Below, in pieces: positions 27,337-35,896 of a stretch of DNA of 36,059 bases. The stretch is from Bacillota bacterium (lineage in GTDB: Bacteria > Bacillota > SHA-98 > Ch115), in assembly GCA_012842565.1 (NCBI GenBank), contig DUSO01000076.1, positions 1 through 36,059 on the forward strand. Reading direction: 5' to 3'. The notes below the pieces were generated by a model, which did no database searches, had not been told where the DNA came from, and saw nothing but the letters and a program-made list of their open reading frames with translations. Within the stretch, counting starts at the first letter, position 1; the number at the start of each line of letters is the position of its first letter. Both the position numbers and the translations under genes were made by a program.

Positions 27337-27912
27337 TTGTCACTTGGTAGCCAGCTTCGGGAATTGAGACTTAAAATGAACATAACTTTGGCTGAACTCG
27401 CCGAGAGGACAGGTCTGACAGCTAGTTTGTTGAGCCAGGTCGAACGTGACATTACTACACCGTCAATTGCAACGCTGAGGAAGATCGCTGATGCTCTAGG
27501 AACTGCAATTGGCTACTTCTTCGAAGACGAGGACCAGCCCAAGCCGCCCGGACCGAAACCGGCGGCCCAGGGTAGAAGGTCGCCTGTTGTGCATGAGGGG
27601 CAGCGGAAGATCCTTTCACCCAATAACGGGGTGACTTTTTACCTCTTGAACCCTGACATGAGCGGTCCGATCGAGTTCATCTACGATGTGTTCGAGCCGG
27701 GCGCCAGCACCGGGGATGAGCTCTACACCCATCCAGGTGTTGAATGCGGTTTAATCCTGGAGGGGGAGCTTGAGGTTCAGGTGGGCGAGGATATTTACCT
27801 GTTGGGTAAGGGTGATAGCATAACCTTTAGTTCTGAGGTGCCGCATCGAAAGAGGAATCCCGGGAAGACGAAGTCCATTTCGATTTGGGCAAATACTCCC
27901 CCGTGGTTCTAA
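27337..27912 (+). CDS. XRE-family HTH plus cupin transcriptional regulator, second paralogue
   Basis: LRELRLKMNITLAELAERTGLTASLLSQVERDITTPSIATLRKIADALGTAIGYFFED; cupin GVECGLILEGELEVQVGEDIYLLGKGDSITFSSEVPH; ends SIWANTPPWF. Confidence 0.94.
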   Translation: MSLGSQLRELRLKMNITLAELAERTGLTASLLSQVERDITTPSIATLRKIADALGTAIGYFFEDEDQPKPPGPKPAAQGRRSPVVHEGQRKILSPNNGVTFYLLNPDMSGPIEFIYDVFEPGASTGDELYTHPGVECGLILEGELEVQVGEDIYLLGKGDSITFSSEVPHRKRNPGKTKSISIWANTPPWF

Positions 27913-28097
27913 GTCGGTCATGCCCCTGACCCCTCGGTCCCGCTCCTGACCCCCGCGGGGTATTGGGAGGCCAGACATGGCAGCCAGCCTAGGCATGGTA
28001 CAAGATTCATGGTAGTTGACGGAGGGAGGCTAGACTGCGGTAGCTAACTAAGCACGTAGTTAAATAAACCGATTAAGGGATCAAAGGAGTGGTAGCC

Positions 28098-29063
28098 GTG
28101 TCGAATTGGGAAATCCCTCCAAAGGGAGGGCACATGGACCTCGCAACAGGAATCTATTTTCAAAACATGACCAATAAGCAGGTCGAGAAGCGGCTGAGGG
28201 AGAATGATCTAATCATTATCCCGGTCGGCAGCACAGAGAACCACGGGCCGCATGGGCCATATGGGGAGGATACATTCCTTGTGACCCGAATGGCTGAACA
28301 GGTGGCCCAGAAGACGGGCTGCACAGTGGCGCAGCCGATATGGTATGGGTCTCATCCTTACCAGCATCTGGGAATGCCGGGAACGATCGTTATCCCTGAG
28401 GAGACGTTGGCCGCCTATCTCAGGGCTGTGATCGCTGGTTTCTGGAATGCGGGATTCCGCAAGCAGATCATCATCAACGGCCACGGTCAGGACTATGTTA
28501 TCCCTCTCGCAATTCATCAATTCGGGAAGAAGTACCAGGTCCCGGCAGTCTTGGTCTATGTCCACTGGTGGAATGTCATCACGGAGCACATTCGAGATAA
28601 AGAACATGGCGGTCCATTCGAAACGCCATTCATCCATGCCGATGAGTGTGAGACGTCATATTCTCTCGCCCTCTTCCCGGAGATGTGCGACATGGAGAAT
28701 GCAGTAGACACTGAGCCCACAGGTTTTTTGCCGCCCGGGCATATCGACAAGTCTGGTGAGCCGTATGGGCTCCCGATCAGGTGGTACAACCATCTTGGCC
28801 TCGTGGGGATGGAAGTGATCTGCACCCCGGAAGGGGTCATCGGGCGGGGTACCCTGGCCGAGGCGAGTAAGGCGAAGAAGGGTGTTGAAGCAATCCTGGA
28901 TTACCTCGTCAAATTACATGATGACATCATGAGCAAATTCCCGCCGGGTGAGCTCCCGCCGGTTGATAAGGTGACCCAGCGTTCCAAGGAGGAGATCGAG
29001 GAGCTCATCAAAGGGCCGACAAAGGGTGGCAAACACATATATACGGTTGCTTACCCGGTTTAG
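28098..29063 (+). CDS. iolN: Creatininase-family hydrolase, IolN-like, copy 2
   Basis: PVGSTENHGPHGPYGEDTFLVTRMAEQVAQKTGCTVAQPIWYGSHPYQHLGMPGTIV, INGHGQDYV, FIHADECETSYSLALFPE; adjacent to IolM/IolO-like genes. GTG 28098 preceded by AAAGGAG. Confidence 0.85.
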   Translation: MSNWEIPPKGGHMDLATGIYFQNMTNKQVEKRLRENDLIIIPVGSTENHGPHGPYGEDTFLVTRMAEQVAQKTGCTVAQPIWYGSHPYQHLGMPGTIVIPEETLAAYLRAVIAGFWNAGFRKQIIINGHGQDYVIPLAIHQFGKKYQVPAVLVYVHWWNVITEHIRDKEHGGPFETPFIHADECETSYSLALFPEMCDMENAVDTEPTGFLPPGHIDKSGEPYGLPIRWYNHLGLVGMEVICTPEGVIGRGTLAEASKAKKGVEAILDYLVKLHDDIMSKFPPGELPPVDKVTQRSKEEIEELIKGPTKGGKHIYTVAYPV

Positions 29064-29223
29064 CTCTCGCATGTCCTTTGGTTGCTGTGCCCGTAGCCTG
29101 AGGTATTCAGTCCAACCGGCCCCGGGTGCACAATTTAGCCTGAAATCTCTGAATTGATATCCGATCTCTAAACGGAAATGCGACCCAGTATCTGACAGCC
29201 TCCTCCAGAAAGGAGTGACCGAA

Positions 29224-30378
29224 ATGCCCGACAAGGTGAAAGCCGCCGTAATGACTGCTCCAGGCAAGATAGAGGTCCAGATGCTGCCCTATCCCAAGCT
29301 AGAACGAGGCGCCCTCATCCTCAAGATGGAGATGTCCGGTATCTGCGGGACCGACAAGCACGCATACCAGGGACAGACCCTTCTTTATGGCGGCACTGAG
29401 GCTGAGCAACATATCGTATTCCCCGCGGTACATGGACATGAAAACATCGGGGAGATTGTCGAGATAGATCCCCGGGATCGATTTACCATTGAATATCACG
29501 GGAATGAGCTCAAGGTCGGCGACCGCGTGACAATGTGTCCCAATGTCATCTGCGGTCACTGCTATTACTGCCGTCACATCTTCGCATATCCATTCTGTGC
29601 CAAGAACACGACTATCGGCCTGTCTTATCCGAGCGATCGCCCCCCATATGTAGTAGGTGGGTGGGCGGAGTATATGTTCGTGCCCCCGAAAGCATGGGTG
29701 TATAAGGTCCCGGATGATTTCCCGACCAAACTCGGGGCGCTTGTCGAGCTTTTCGTCGTGACGGCAACTCTGGACCGGGCTAAGGAATTCTCTCGGCTTG
29801 AGGCCAGAGGCTTTGGCTTTGGAGATACAGTAGTGGTACAGGGGGTCGGGCCGATAGGGTTACTCCACGTCACCAAGGCCAGGATCCTGGGTGCCGGCAA
29901 GATAATCGCAGTCGATACATCTCAATACAAGCTCAACCTGGCCATGGAATTTGGGGCTGACTATGCAATAAATATGTCCGAGACCACCAAAGAGGAACGT
30001 GTAGCCAGAGTGCGTGAATTGACCGACGGGCGCGGGGCCGACGTGGTGGTCGAGTGTGCGGGTGTGGCAGATGCGCTGCCTGAAGGGTTGGAGATGATGA
30101 GACGCGGCGGGACCTATATAGAAACGGGCAATTTTGTGGACACCGGCGAGACCACAATCAATGTCCACCGTCACCTTGCCGCCAAGAATGCGCTGGTAAT
30201 CGGCAATTGCAATCACCCGCATAGTGGCTATTACCGGGCCATGGAGATGATGTTGCGATATAATGACCGGTTCCCGTTCGAGAAACTTGTGACCCACGTT
30301 TTCAAGATCGACGATGCTGCCGAGGCCATGGAAAAGTCACTGGACCCGGAGAGTTTGAAGGTGGCGATCGTCCCCTGA
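29224..30378 (+). CDS. iolM: Zinc-dependent alcohol dehydrogenase family, IolM (scyllo-inosose 3-dehydrogenase)-like
   Basis: MEMSGICGTDKHAYQG, VHGHENIGEIVEI, CPNVICGHCYYCRHIFAYPFC zinc-ligand segment, VVVQGVGPIGLLHVTKARILGAGKIIAVD; flanked by IolN and IolO homologues. ATG 29224 (MPDKVKAAVM) after AAAGGAG. Confidence 0.82.
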   Translation: MPDKVKAAVMTAPGKIEVQMLPYPKLERGALILKMEMSGICGTDKHAYQGQTLLYGGTEAEQHIVFPAVHGHENIGEIVEIDPRDRFTIEYHGNELKVGDRVTMCPNVICGHCYYCRHIFAYPFCAKNTTIGLSYPSDRPPYVVGGWAEYMFVPPKAWVYKVPDDFPTKLGALVELFVVTATLDRAKEFSRLEARGFGFGDTVVVQGVGPIGLLHVTKARILGAGKIIAVDTSQYKLNLAMEFGADYAINMSETTKEERVARVRELTDGRGADVVVECAGVADALPEGLEMMRRGGTYIETGNFVDTGETTINVHRHLAAKNALVIGNCNHPHSGYYRAMEMMLRYNDRFPFEKLVTHVFKIDDAAEAMEKSLDPESLKVAIVP

Positions 30379-31232
30379 TGAATGGGGGCCCGACGATGAA
30401 GCGCGTAACAAGCATAGCCTTATCGTTTGAGAAGACAGACTTTGGTCCCGTCCTATTCGGCGGAGACTTGGAAGGCGGTATTCGCCTCATTTCGGAGCTG
30501 GGCTTTCCGGCCGTCGAGATCAGCATCCGCGATCCTGGCCTTGTGGATCGTCGCTGGCTTCATCGCCTCCTCTCGGAAACGGGCATATCCATCTCAGGGA
30601 TTGCAACGGGTCAGGCTTACTATAATGATGGGCTAAGCCTGACGGACCTTAAGCCCGAGAGGCGCAGGGTGTGTTTCGATCGCTTGAAGCATCAGGTCGA
30701 CCTTGTGGCAGAATTTGGGGGTTGCCTTATAGTCGGCGGCATACGCGGCGTTCTCTCGCGAGACCCCGGGGAACGCGAGATGCAGGAGGAGGCATTCTAT
30801 TCCGGTTTTCGGGAGCTTGCGGATTTTGCGCGTAAGGTAGGGGTGACAATTGCTCTTGAGCCCATCAATCGCTATGAGACCAACATGATCAATACGGTCT
30901 CCGAAGGGCTTGATGCACTTGCCCGGCTGGGGTGCGACAATGTGGGGTTGTTGGTTGATACCTTCCACATGAATATCGAAGAACCGCGTATTGCTGACAG
31001 CATACGTAGGGCCGGAAGGGCGGTGGTATATGTCCACATAGCCGATAGTAACCGTTGGGCGCCGGGATTTGGCCATACAGACTTTGGCGAGGTATTGGCC
31101 GCCCTGGATGAGATAGGATACGAAGGCCCCATTTCTGCCGAGATCCTGCCTTGCCCGACAGCCGAGGAGGCAGCCATGGCGGTAGCGAGGTTTTGGAAGG
31201 AGCGATCGACCGGTGGAGCGCGCCGTACTTGA
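30378..31232 (+). CDS. iolO: TIM-barrel sugar isomerase/epimerase, IolO (5-keto-L-gluconate epimerase)-like
   Basis: AVEISIRDPGLVD, GIATGQAYYNDGLSLTD, LEPINRYETNMINTVSEGLDAL, GLLVDTFHMNIEEPRIADSIRRAG, HIADSNRWAPGFGHTDF resemble the remembered Thermotoga maritima TM0416. The start may be the ATG at 30396. Confidence 0.85.
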   Translation: MNGGPTMKRVTSIALSFEKTDFGPVLFGGDLEGGIRLISELGFPAVEISIRDPGLVDRRWLHRLLSETGISISGIATGQAYYNDGLSLTDLKPERRRVCFDRLKHQVDLVAEFGGCLIVGGIRGVLSRDPGEREMQEEAFYSGFRELADFARKVGVTIALEPINRYETNMINTVSEGLDALARLGCDNVGLLVDTFHMNIEEPRIADSIRRAGRAVVYVHIADSNRWAPGFGHTDFGEVLAALDEIGYEGPISAEILPCPTAEEAAMAVARFWKERSTGGARRT

Positions 31233-32718
31233 AATGCACCAGATAACTAAGCAATTCCCCGGCGTGCTTGCCCTAGATAAGGTCGACTTCGACCTCTACC
31301 CCGGGGAAGTCCATATATTGCTTGGTGAAAATGGGGCCGGTAAATCTACCCTCATGAAGACGCTAGCAGGGGCCCATGAGCCTGATTCCGGCACCATAGT
31401 CGTGGATGGCCGTGAGGTGCGCATACGAAACCCCAAACAGGCTCAAGCTCTGGGGATCAGCATCATCTACCAGGAATTCACCCTTATTCCCTATCTGACC
31501 GTGGCTCAGAACATCTTCCTGGCACGGGAGCCGCTCCGCTGGGGGATGAGGGGCCTTGTGGATCGCGACAGGCTTTATGCTGATAGCACCGCCATCCTAA
31601 AGACTTTGGGCATCTCCGTAGATCCCCGCTCTGTGGTATCTACCCTGGGCGTCGCTCAGCAACAATTGGTAGAGGTAGCCAAGGCACTCTCGTTGAATGC
31701 GCGTATACTCATCATGGATGAACCGACCGCTACTCTAAGTGACCAGGAGATAGAGCAGCTGTTTGGGATCATTCACAACTTGAAATCCCGCGGTGTGGGC
31801 GTTATCTATATCTCTCATCGCCTGCAAGAGGTAGGTCAAATAGGGGACCGGGTAACGGTTTTAAGAGACGGACGATCGGTCGGGACCTACAACGTAGCAG
31901 ATGTGGACATCAATACCCTTATCAAGCTGATGGTAGGCCGGGAGGTTATGGAGAAGGCCGACCGCAGGAGTCTTCCTAACGCCCCCGAGGCTCTTCGAGT
32001 AAGTCACCTCCACCGCAATGGGGTGCTTCATGACGTTAATCTAGTGGTGCGCGAGGGGGAGATCGTGGGGCTAGCCGGGCTTGTCGGGTCCGGGCGAACT
32101 GAGCTGGCAAGAGCCATATTTGGCATCGATCCCTTCGACAGCGGCGAAATCGTGCTGCTGGGTAAGAGGCTCGTCGCCACTAATCCGTCTCTTTCCATCC
32201 GTTTGGGTCTGGGGCTCCTACCCGAAGACCGCAAGTCTGACGGGCTCGCACTTATTCTCCCGGTGAAAGACAATGTTACCCATGCATCTCTCACAAGGCT
32301 GTTTCCGTCTTTCATTCTCGATTTTAGAAAGGAGCGGGCCATAGCTGAGCGGTATGTCCGCGACCTCAGGATTGCGACTCCCAATATCTTCCGCCAGGTG
32401 GGCTTTTTAAGTGGCGGCAACCAACAAAAGGTTGTCCTGGCAAAATGGCTGGCAACGCAGTCACGAGTCCTCATTTTTGATGAGCCAACTCGGGGCATCG
32501 ATGTGGGTGCCAAGGCCGAGGTACATGATTTCATGCGCCAACTGGCAAGGCAGGGCGTCGCGATTTTGATGATATCCTCAGATCTCCCGGAGATCGTAAG
32601 CATGAGCGATCGCGTGTATGTGATGCGCGAGGGCACGATCGTCAAAGAGTTGGAGGGGGAGGACATCAATCAGGAGACGATCATCGGCTACGCTATGGGA
32701 AAAGGTGAGGGCCAGTGA
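31213..32718 (+). CDS. Sugar ABC transporter ATP-binding protein (RbsA/CUT2-type), copy 2
   Basis: GENGAGKSTLMKTLAGAHEPD, LGVAQQQLVEVAKALS, ILIMDEPTATLS, GLVGSGRTELAR, LSGGNQQKVVLAKWL. Confidence 0.94.
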   Translation: MERAVLEMHQITKQFPGVLALDKVDFDLYPGEVHILLGENGAGKSTLMKTLAGAHEPDSGTIVVDGREVRIRNPKQAQALGISIIYQEFTLIPYLTVAQNIFLAREPLRWGMRGLVDRDRLYADSTAILKTLGISVDPRSVVSTLGVAQQQLVEVAKALSLNARILIMDEPTATLSDQEIEQLFGIIHNLKSRGVGVIYISHRLQEVGQIGDRVTVLRDGRSVGTYNVADVDINTLIKLMVGREVMEKADRRSLPNAPEALRVSHLHRNGVLHDVNLVVREGEIVGLAGLVGSGRTELARAIFGIDPFDSGEIVLLGKRLVATNPSLSIRLGLGLLPEDRKSDGLALILPVKDNVTHASLTRLFPSFILDFRKERAIAERYVRDLRIATPNIFRQVGFLSGGNQQKVVLAKWLATQSRVLIFDEPTRGIDVGAKAEVHDFMRQLARQGVAILMISSDLPEIVSMSDRVYVMREGTIVKELEGEDINQETIIGYAMGKGEGQ

Positions 32719-33659
32719 GGGGCGGGATGAGAATGGTGGCGGCAATAAAGAGGGTGCCCGGTATAGTCTACGTCTTGGTAGCCCTGATAATGGGCTTCGG
32801 ATGGTTCATACCGGGGTTTTTTACAGTATCTAATTTCCTCAGTGTCATAAGGCAGGGGTCGGTCCTGGCTGTGGTTTCTCTTGGTGCCACACTCGCCATT
32901 CTGAGCAGGGGAGTGAACCTTTCGCTCGGCGGGGTAATGAGCCTTGCAGGCGTCGTTACCGGGGTCCTCATGCACAGAGGGTGGTCCATCATGGCGGCAA
33001 TCCTGGTCGGCATGGCGACTGCCACAGCCGCCGGGTGGCTTACCGGAATCGTCATCGCCGGGGCGGGGATCGCGCCGTTTGTGGTGACTCTGGGGATGAT
33101 GAGCGTGGGCGAGGGCCTAGCTCTCGTTATATCGGGGGGTGCGTCTGTACCTGGATTCAGCAATGCCTTTCAGGTCCTGGGACAGGGCTACCTTCTCCGC
33201 GTCCCCATACCTTTCTGGATTGCGGTGATGGCGTTCTTGATAGTACATTTCATCCTGCGTGATACCCAACTAGGAGTGTCCATTTATGCCGTCGGCGGGA
33301 ATGAAGACGCCGCTTCACTCTCAGGAGTTGATGTGCGTCGCTGCAAATTACAGATCTATTTGATAGGCGGCATCCTGGCGGGTGTTGCAGGAGTGGTTCT
33401 GGCCAGCCGCATGAATTCTGCCCATCCATCGGGTGGCATGGGATTTGAATTTGATGCAATTGCGGCTACGGTGGTAGGGGGAACCCCCATGTCGGGCGGC
33501 CGGGGTGGCGTGGTCGGCACTATGGTGGGTGCGGCGATTATTAGTATAATGCGTAACGGGCTCAATATGCTTGGATTGCCAACCCCCTGGCAAATGACTA
33601 TCATTGGAATGATCATAATTGGAAGCATCGCTCTGGACGCGCTGAAAAGCAACAGGTAG
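32715..33659 (+). CDS. Sugar ABC transporter permease (RbsC-type), copy 2a
   Basis: GATLAILSRGVNLSLGGVMSLAGVVTG, FVVTLGMMSVGEGLALVIS, VVGGTPMSGGRGGVVGTMVG; 4-nt overlap with the ATPase end. Confidence 0.94.
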   Translation: MRGGMRMVAAIKRVPGIVYVLVALIMGFGWFIPGFFTVSNFLSVIRQGSVLAVVSLGATLAILSRGVNLSLGGVMSLAGVVTGVLMHRGWSIMAAILVGMATATAAGWLTGIVIAGAGIAPFVVTLGMMSVGEGLALVISGGASVPGFSNAFQVLGQGYLLRVPIPFWIAVMAFLIVHFILRDTQLGVSIYAVGGNEDAASLSGVDVRRCKLQIYLIGGILAGVAGVVLASRMNSAHPSGGMGFEFDAIAATVVGGTPMSGGRGGVVGTMVGAAIISIMRNGLNMLGLPTPWQMTIIGMIIIGSIALDALKSNR

Positions 33660-33674
33660 GGAGGGACGGGACCA

Positions 33675-34664
33675 TTGCTGCGATCTTACTTGGCTCGGTT
33701 TTCTCGAGGAATTGCCCTTTTGGCGCTTTGCGTGATCGTTAGCCTCGCGACCCCGGTATTCCTCACATCCGATAACCTTCTCAATGTTGCTCGTCAGGCG
33801 TCGCTCTTATTGATCTTGTCTACAGGGATGACAGTAGTCATCCTGGTAGGTGGCACCGACCTGTCCATCGGGTCTATAGCTGCTTTGAGTTCCTGCCTCG
33901 TCGCGCCGTTCTTTCTCCGAGGGGCTTCAACCTTGCAGATAGTGCTGGGTATTATACTGGGGTTAGGGGTTGGGGCGGTCCTGGGTTTCCTCAATGGGCT
34001 GATGATATCAAAGATTGGCTTGCCCCCCTTTGTCGCCACTTACGGCATGAACCAGATTGCCCGCGGCATCGCCCTCGCATACATGGCGGGTAACATCACC
34101 TATGGTTTTGGACCCACCTTCAGGTATCTCGGGGCGGGGATGCTTTATGGGATTCCCGTGCCCGTGATTATTGCGGCAGCAGTATTCTTGCTCTTTTACT
34201 TCCTCCTGAGCAAGACCGTATTCGGACGTCAGGTTTATGTAGTCGGGGCCCGCCCTTCGGTTGCAACATTCTCGGGCATCAGCGTGCCTGAGACGATGCT
34301 CAAAGTTTATACCATCAATGGATTGGTTGCAGCATTCGGCGGGCTGGTCTTCATTTCGCGACTTAACGCGGCGGAAGCAGGCCTGGGAGAAACCTTTCCC
34401 CTGCAGGCTATCGGCGCGGTAGCGATTGGCGGCACATCCTTCCGGGGCGGCATCGGTGGAGTTACCGGCACGATTATTGGTGCGCTCATTGTGACGGTGC
34501 TGACCAATGCGATGAACCTTCTCGGGGTTTCAACCTTATGGCAGACCGCTGTTACAGGTGCTGTGATTATTCTTGCCGTCGTGCTGGACCAGGGGTTGGT
34601 GGCCCAGGGGGTAGGTGCAGCCCTGGTTATGCGGCGAAACCGCAGGGTAAGGGCCGAGGCGTAG
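33675..34664 (+). CDS. Sugar ABC transporter permease (RbsC-type), copy 2b
   Basis: STGMTVVILVGGTDLSIGSIAALSS, FVATYGMNQIARGIALAYM, AIGGTSFRGGIGGVTGTIIGALI. Confidence 0.93.
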   Translation: MLRSYLARFSRGIALLALCVIVSLATPVFLTSDNLLNVARQASLLLILSTGMTVVILVGGTDLSIGSIAALSSCLVAPFFLRGASTLQIVLGIILGLGVGAVLGFLNGLMISKIGLPPFVATYGMNQIARGIALAYMAGNITYGFGPTFRYLGAGMLYGIPVPVIIAAAVFLLFYFLLSKTVFGRQVYVVGARPSVATFSGISVPETMLKVYTINGLVAAFGGLVFISRLNAAEAGLGETFPLQAIGAVAIGGTSFRGGIGGVTGTIIGALIVTVLTNAMNLLGVSTLWQTAVTGAVIILAVVLDQGLVAQGVGAALVMRRNRRVRAEA

Positions 34665-34783
34665 GGGGGTGATACATGGGGGCACTTAGCAAAGGTTTCG
34701 AATCTGAGGCACCGGTCTATAGCCGGAGACCGGTGGCCTCGGGCCGCAACTTGCCGGACCCACATATCAAGGAGGGATGAACA

Positions 34784-35743
34784 GTGTTGAGGTCTTCTCG
34801 GCGTGTCATTATTCTGGGGATAAGTCTTCTTACCATGGCGTTCCTCATCTCCGTCCCCGGTATTCATGCGGCCAAGACGTACCGGGTGGCGTTGATCGTC
34901 AAGAACCTGGTTAATCCATTCTGGAACTACATGAAGCAGGGTGCGGAAGAAAAGGCTAAGGAACTCGGAATAGAGGTTGTTACCCTAGCTCCAACTAAGC
35001 CCGACAATCTCGAAGAACAGATTCGTATAGTAGAGGACTGCGTCCAGAAGAGACTCGATGCGATAGTGCTGGTGCCGGTAGACTCCAAGGGAATCATTCC
35101 GGCCATTGAGACTGCTAACCGGGCAGGCATACCGGTGGTTACGGCCAATACAAGGGCATTTGGAGGCAAGGTAGTCACCTTCGTTGGCGTAGAAAACTAT
35201 GATGCCGCCTACCGGGTTGGCAAGTTTGCTTTGGAGAAAATTGGAGGAAAAGGAAAGGTAATCATCCTTGAAGGCGTTCCTGGCGCTCAGACGGCCATTG
35301 ACCGCAAGGCCGGATTTGATGCTATTCTAAAGGAGTTTCCAAATGTCAAGGTGCTGACCTCGCAACCTGCGAAGTTCCAACGGGCCGAGGGCATGCTGGT
35401 AATGGAGAACCTGCTCCAGAGATACCCGGATGTGGACCTGGTCCTGGCAGCCAACGACGAGATGGCCCTGGGCGCCATCGAAGCGATCGACGCTGCGGGC
35501 AAGCTCGGTAAGATCATGGTAGCAGGCTTCGATGGCAATAAAGATGCGATGCAATCGATTGCCCAAGGTCGACTTGCCGTTACGTTTTACCAGGATCCCC
35601 AGGCCCAAGCTGGCATGGCCGTCGAGGCAGCTATCAATTATATAAAGGGTAAGCAGGTGCCGGATAGGATCGTTGTACCCGGTGAGTTGGTGGACAAGAA
35701 CAACGTTGACAAGTTTCTCAAATTATATGGCCTTGTGAAATAG
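34784..35743 (+). CDS. Sugar ABC transporter substrate-binding protein (RbsB-type), copy 2
   Basis: Signal sequence; YRVALIVKNLVNPFWNYMKQGAEEKAKELGIEV; LLQRYPDVDLVLAANDEMALGAIEAID; AAGGAGG upstream. Confidence 0.94.
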   Translation: MLRSSRRVIILGISLLTMAFLISVPGIHAAKTYRVALIVKNLVNPFWNYMKQGAEEKAKELGIEVVTLAPTKPDNLEEQIRIVEDCVQKRLDAIVLVPVDSKGIIPAIETANRAGIPVVTANTRAFGGKVVTFVGVENYDAAYRVGKFALEKIGGKGKVIILEGVPGAQTAIDRKAGFDAILKEFPNVKVLTSQPAKFQRAEGMLVMENLLQRYPDVDLVLAANDEMALGAIEAIDAAGKLGKIMVAGFDGNKDAMQSIAQGRLAVTFYQDPQAQAGMAVEAAINYIKGKQVPDRIVVPGELVDKNNVDKFLKLYGLVK

Positions 35744-35835
35744 AGATGGACGCACGGGTACTGAGGCGTGTCGCTCGTGTGGGCCGGGGCTGGCGCCATA
35801 TAAAGCTGGTGCCGTAAGAGGCATGTTTATTGCAG

Positions 35836-35861
35836 AGATGGGGCCCTTCGGGGCCCTATCT
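35836..35861. terminator. Strong stem-loop with C(UUCG)G tetraloop downstream of SBP copy 2
   Basis: AGATGGGGCCC-TTCG-GGGCCCTATCT: 11-bp stem with one G-U wobble and a UUCG loop. No clear T-tract follows. Confidence 0.65.
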
Positions 35862-35896
35862 ATCGTGACAGGCATGCCTGATACAGGATTTAATAG

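Noticed and set aside
27921-27960. Short direct repeat CCTGACCCC (twice) and palindrome CCCCGCGGGG after the second XRE-cupin gene
   Set aside because: Only two short GC-rich copies; could be terminator context or chance, with no array structure.
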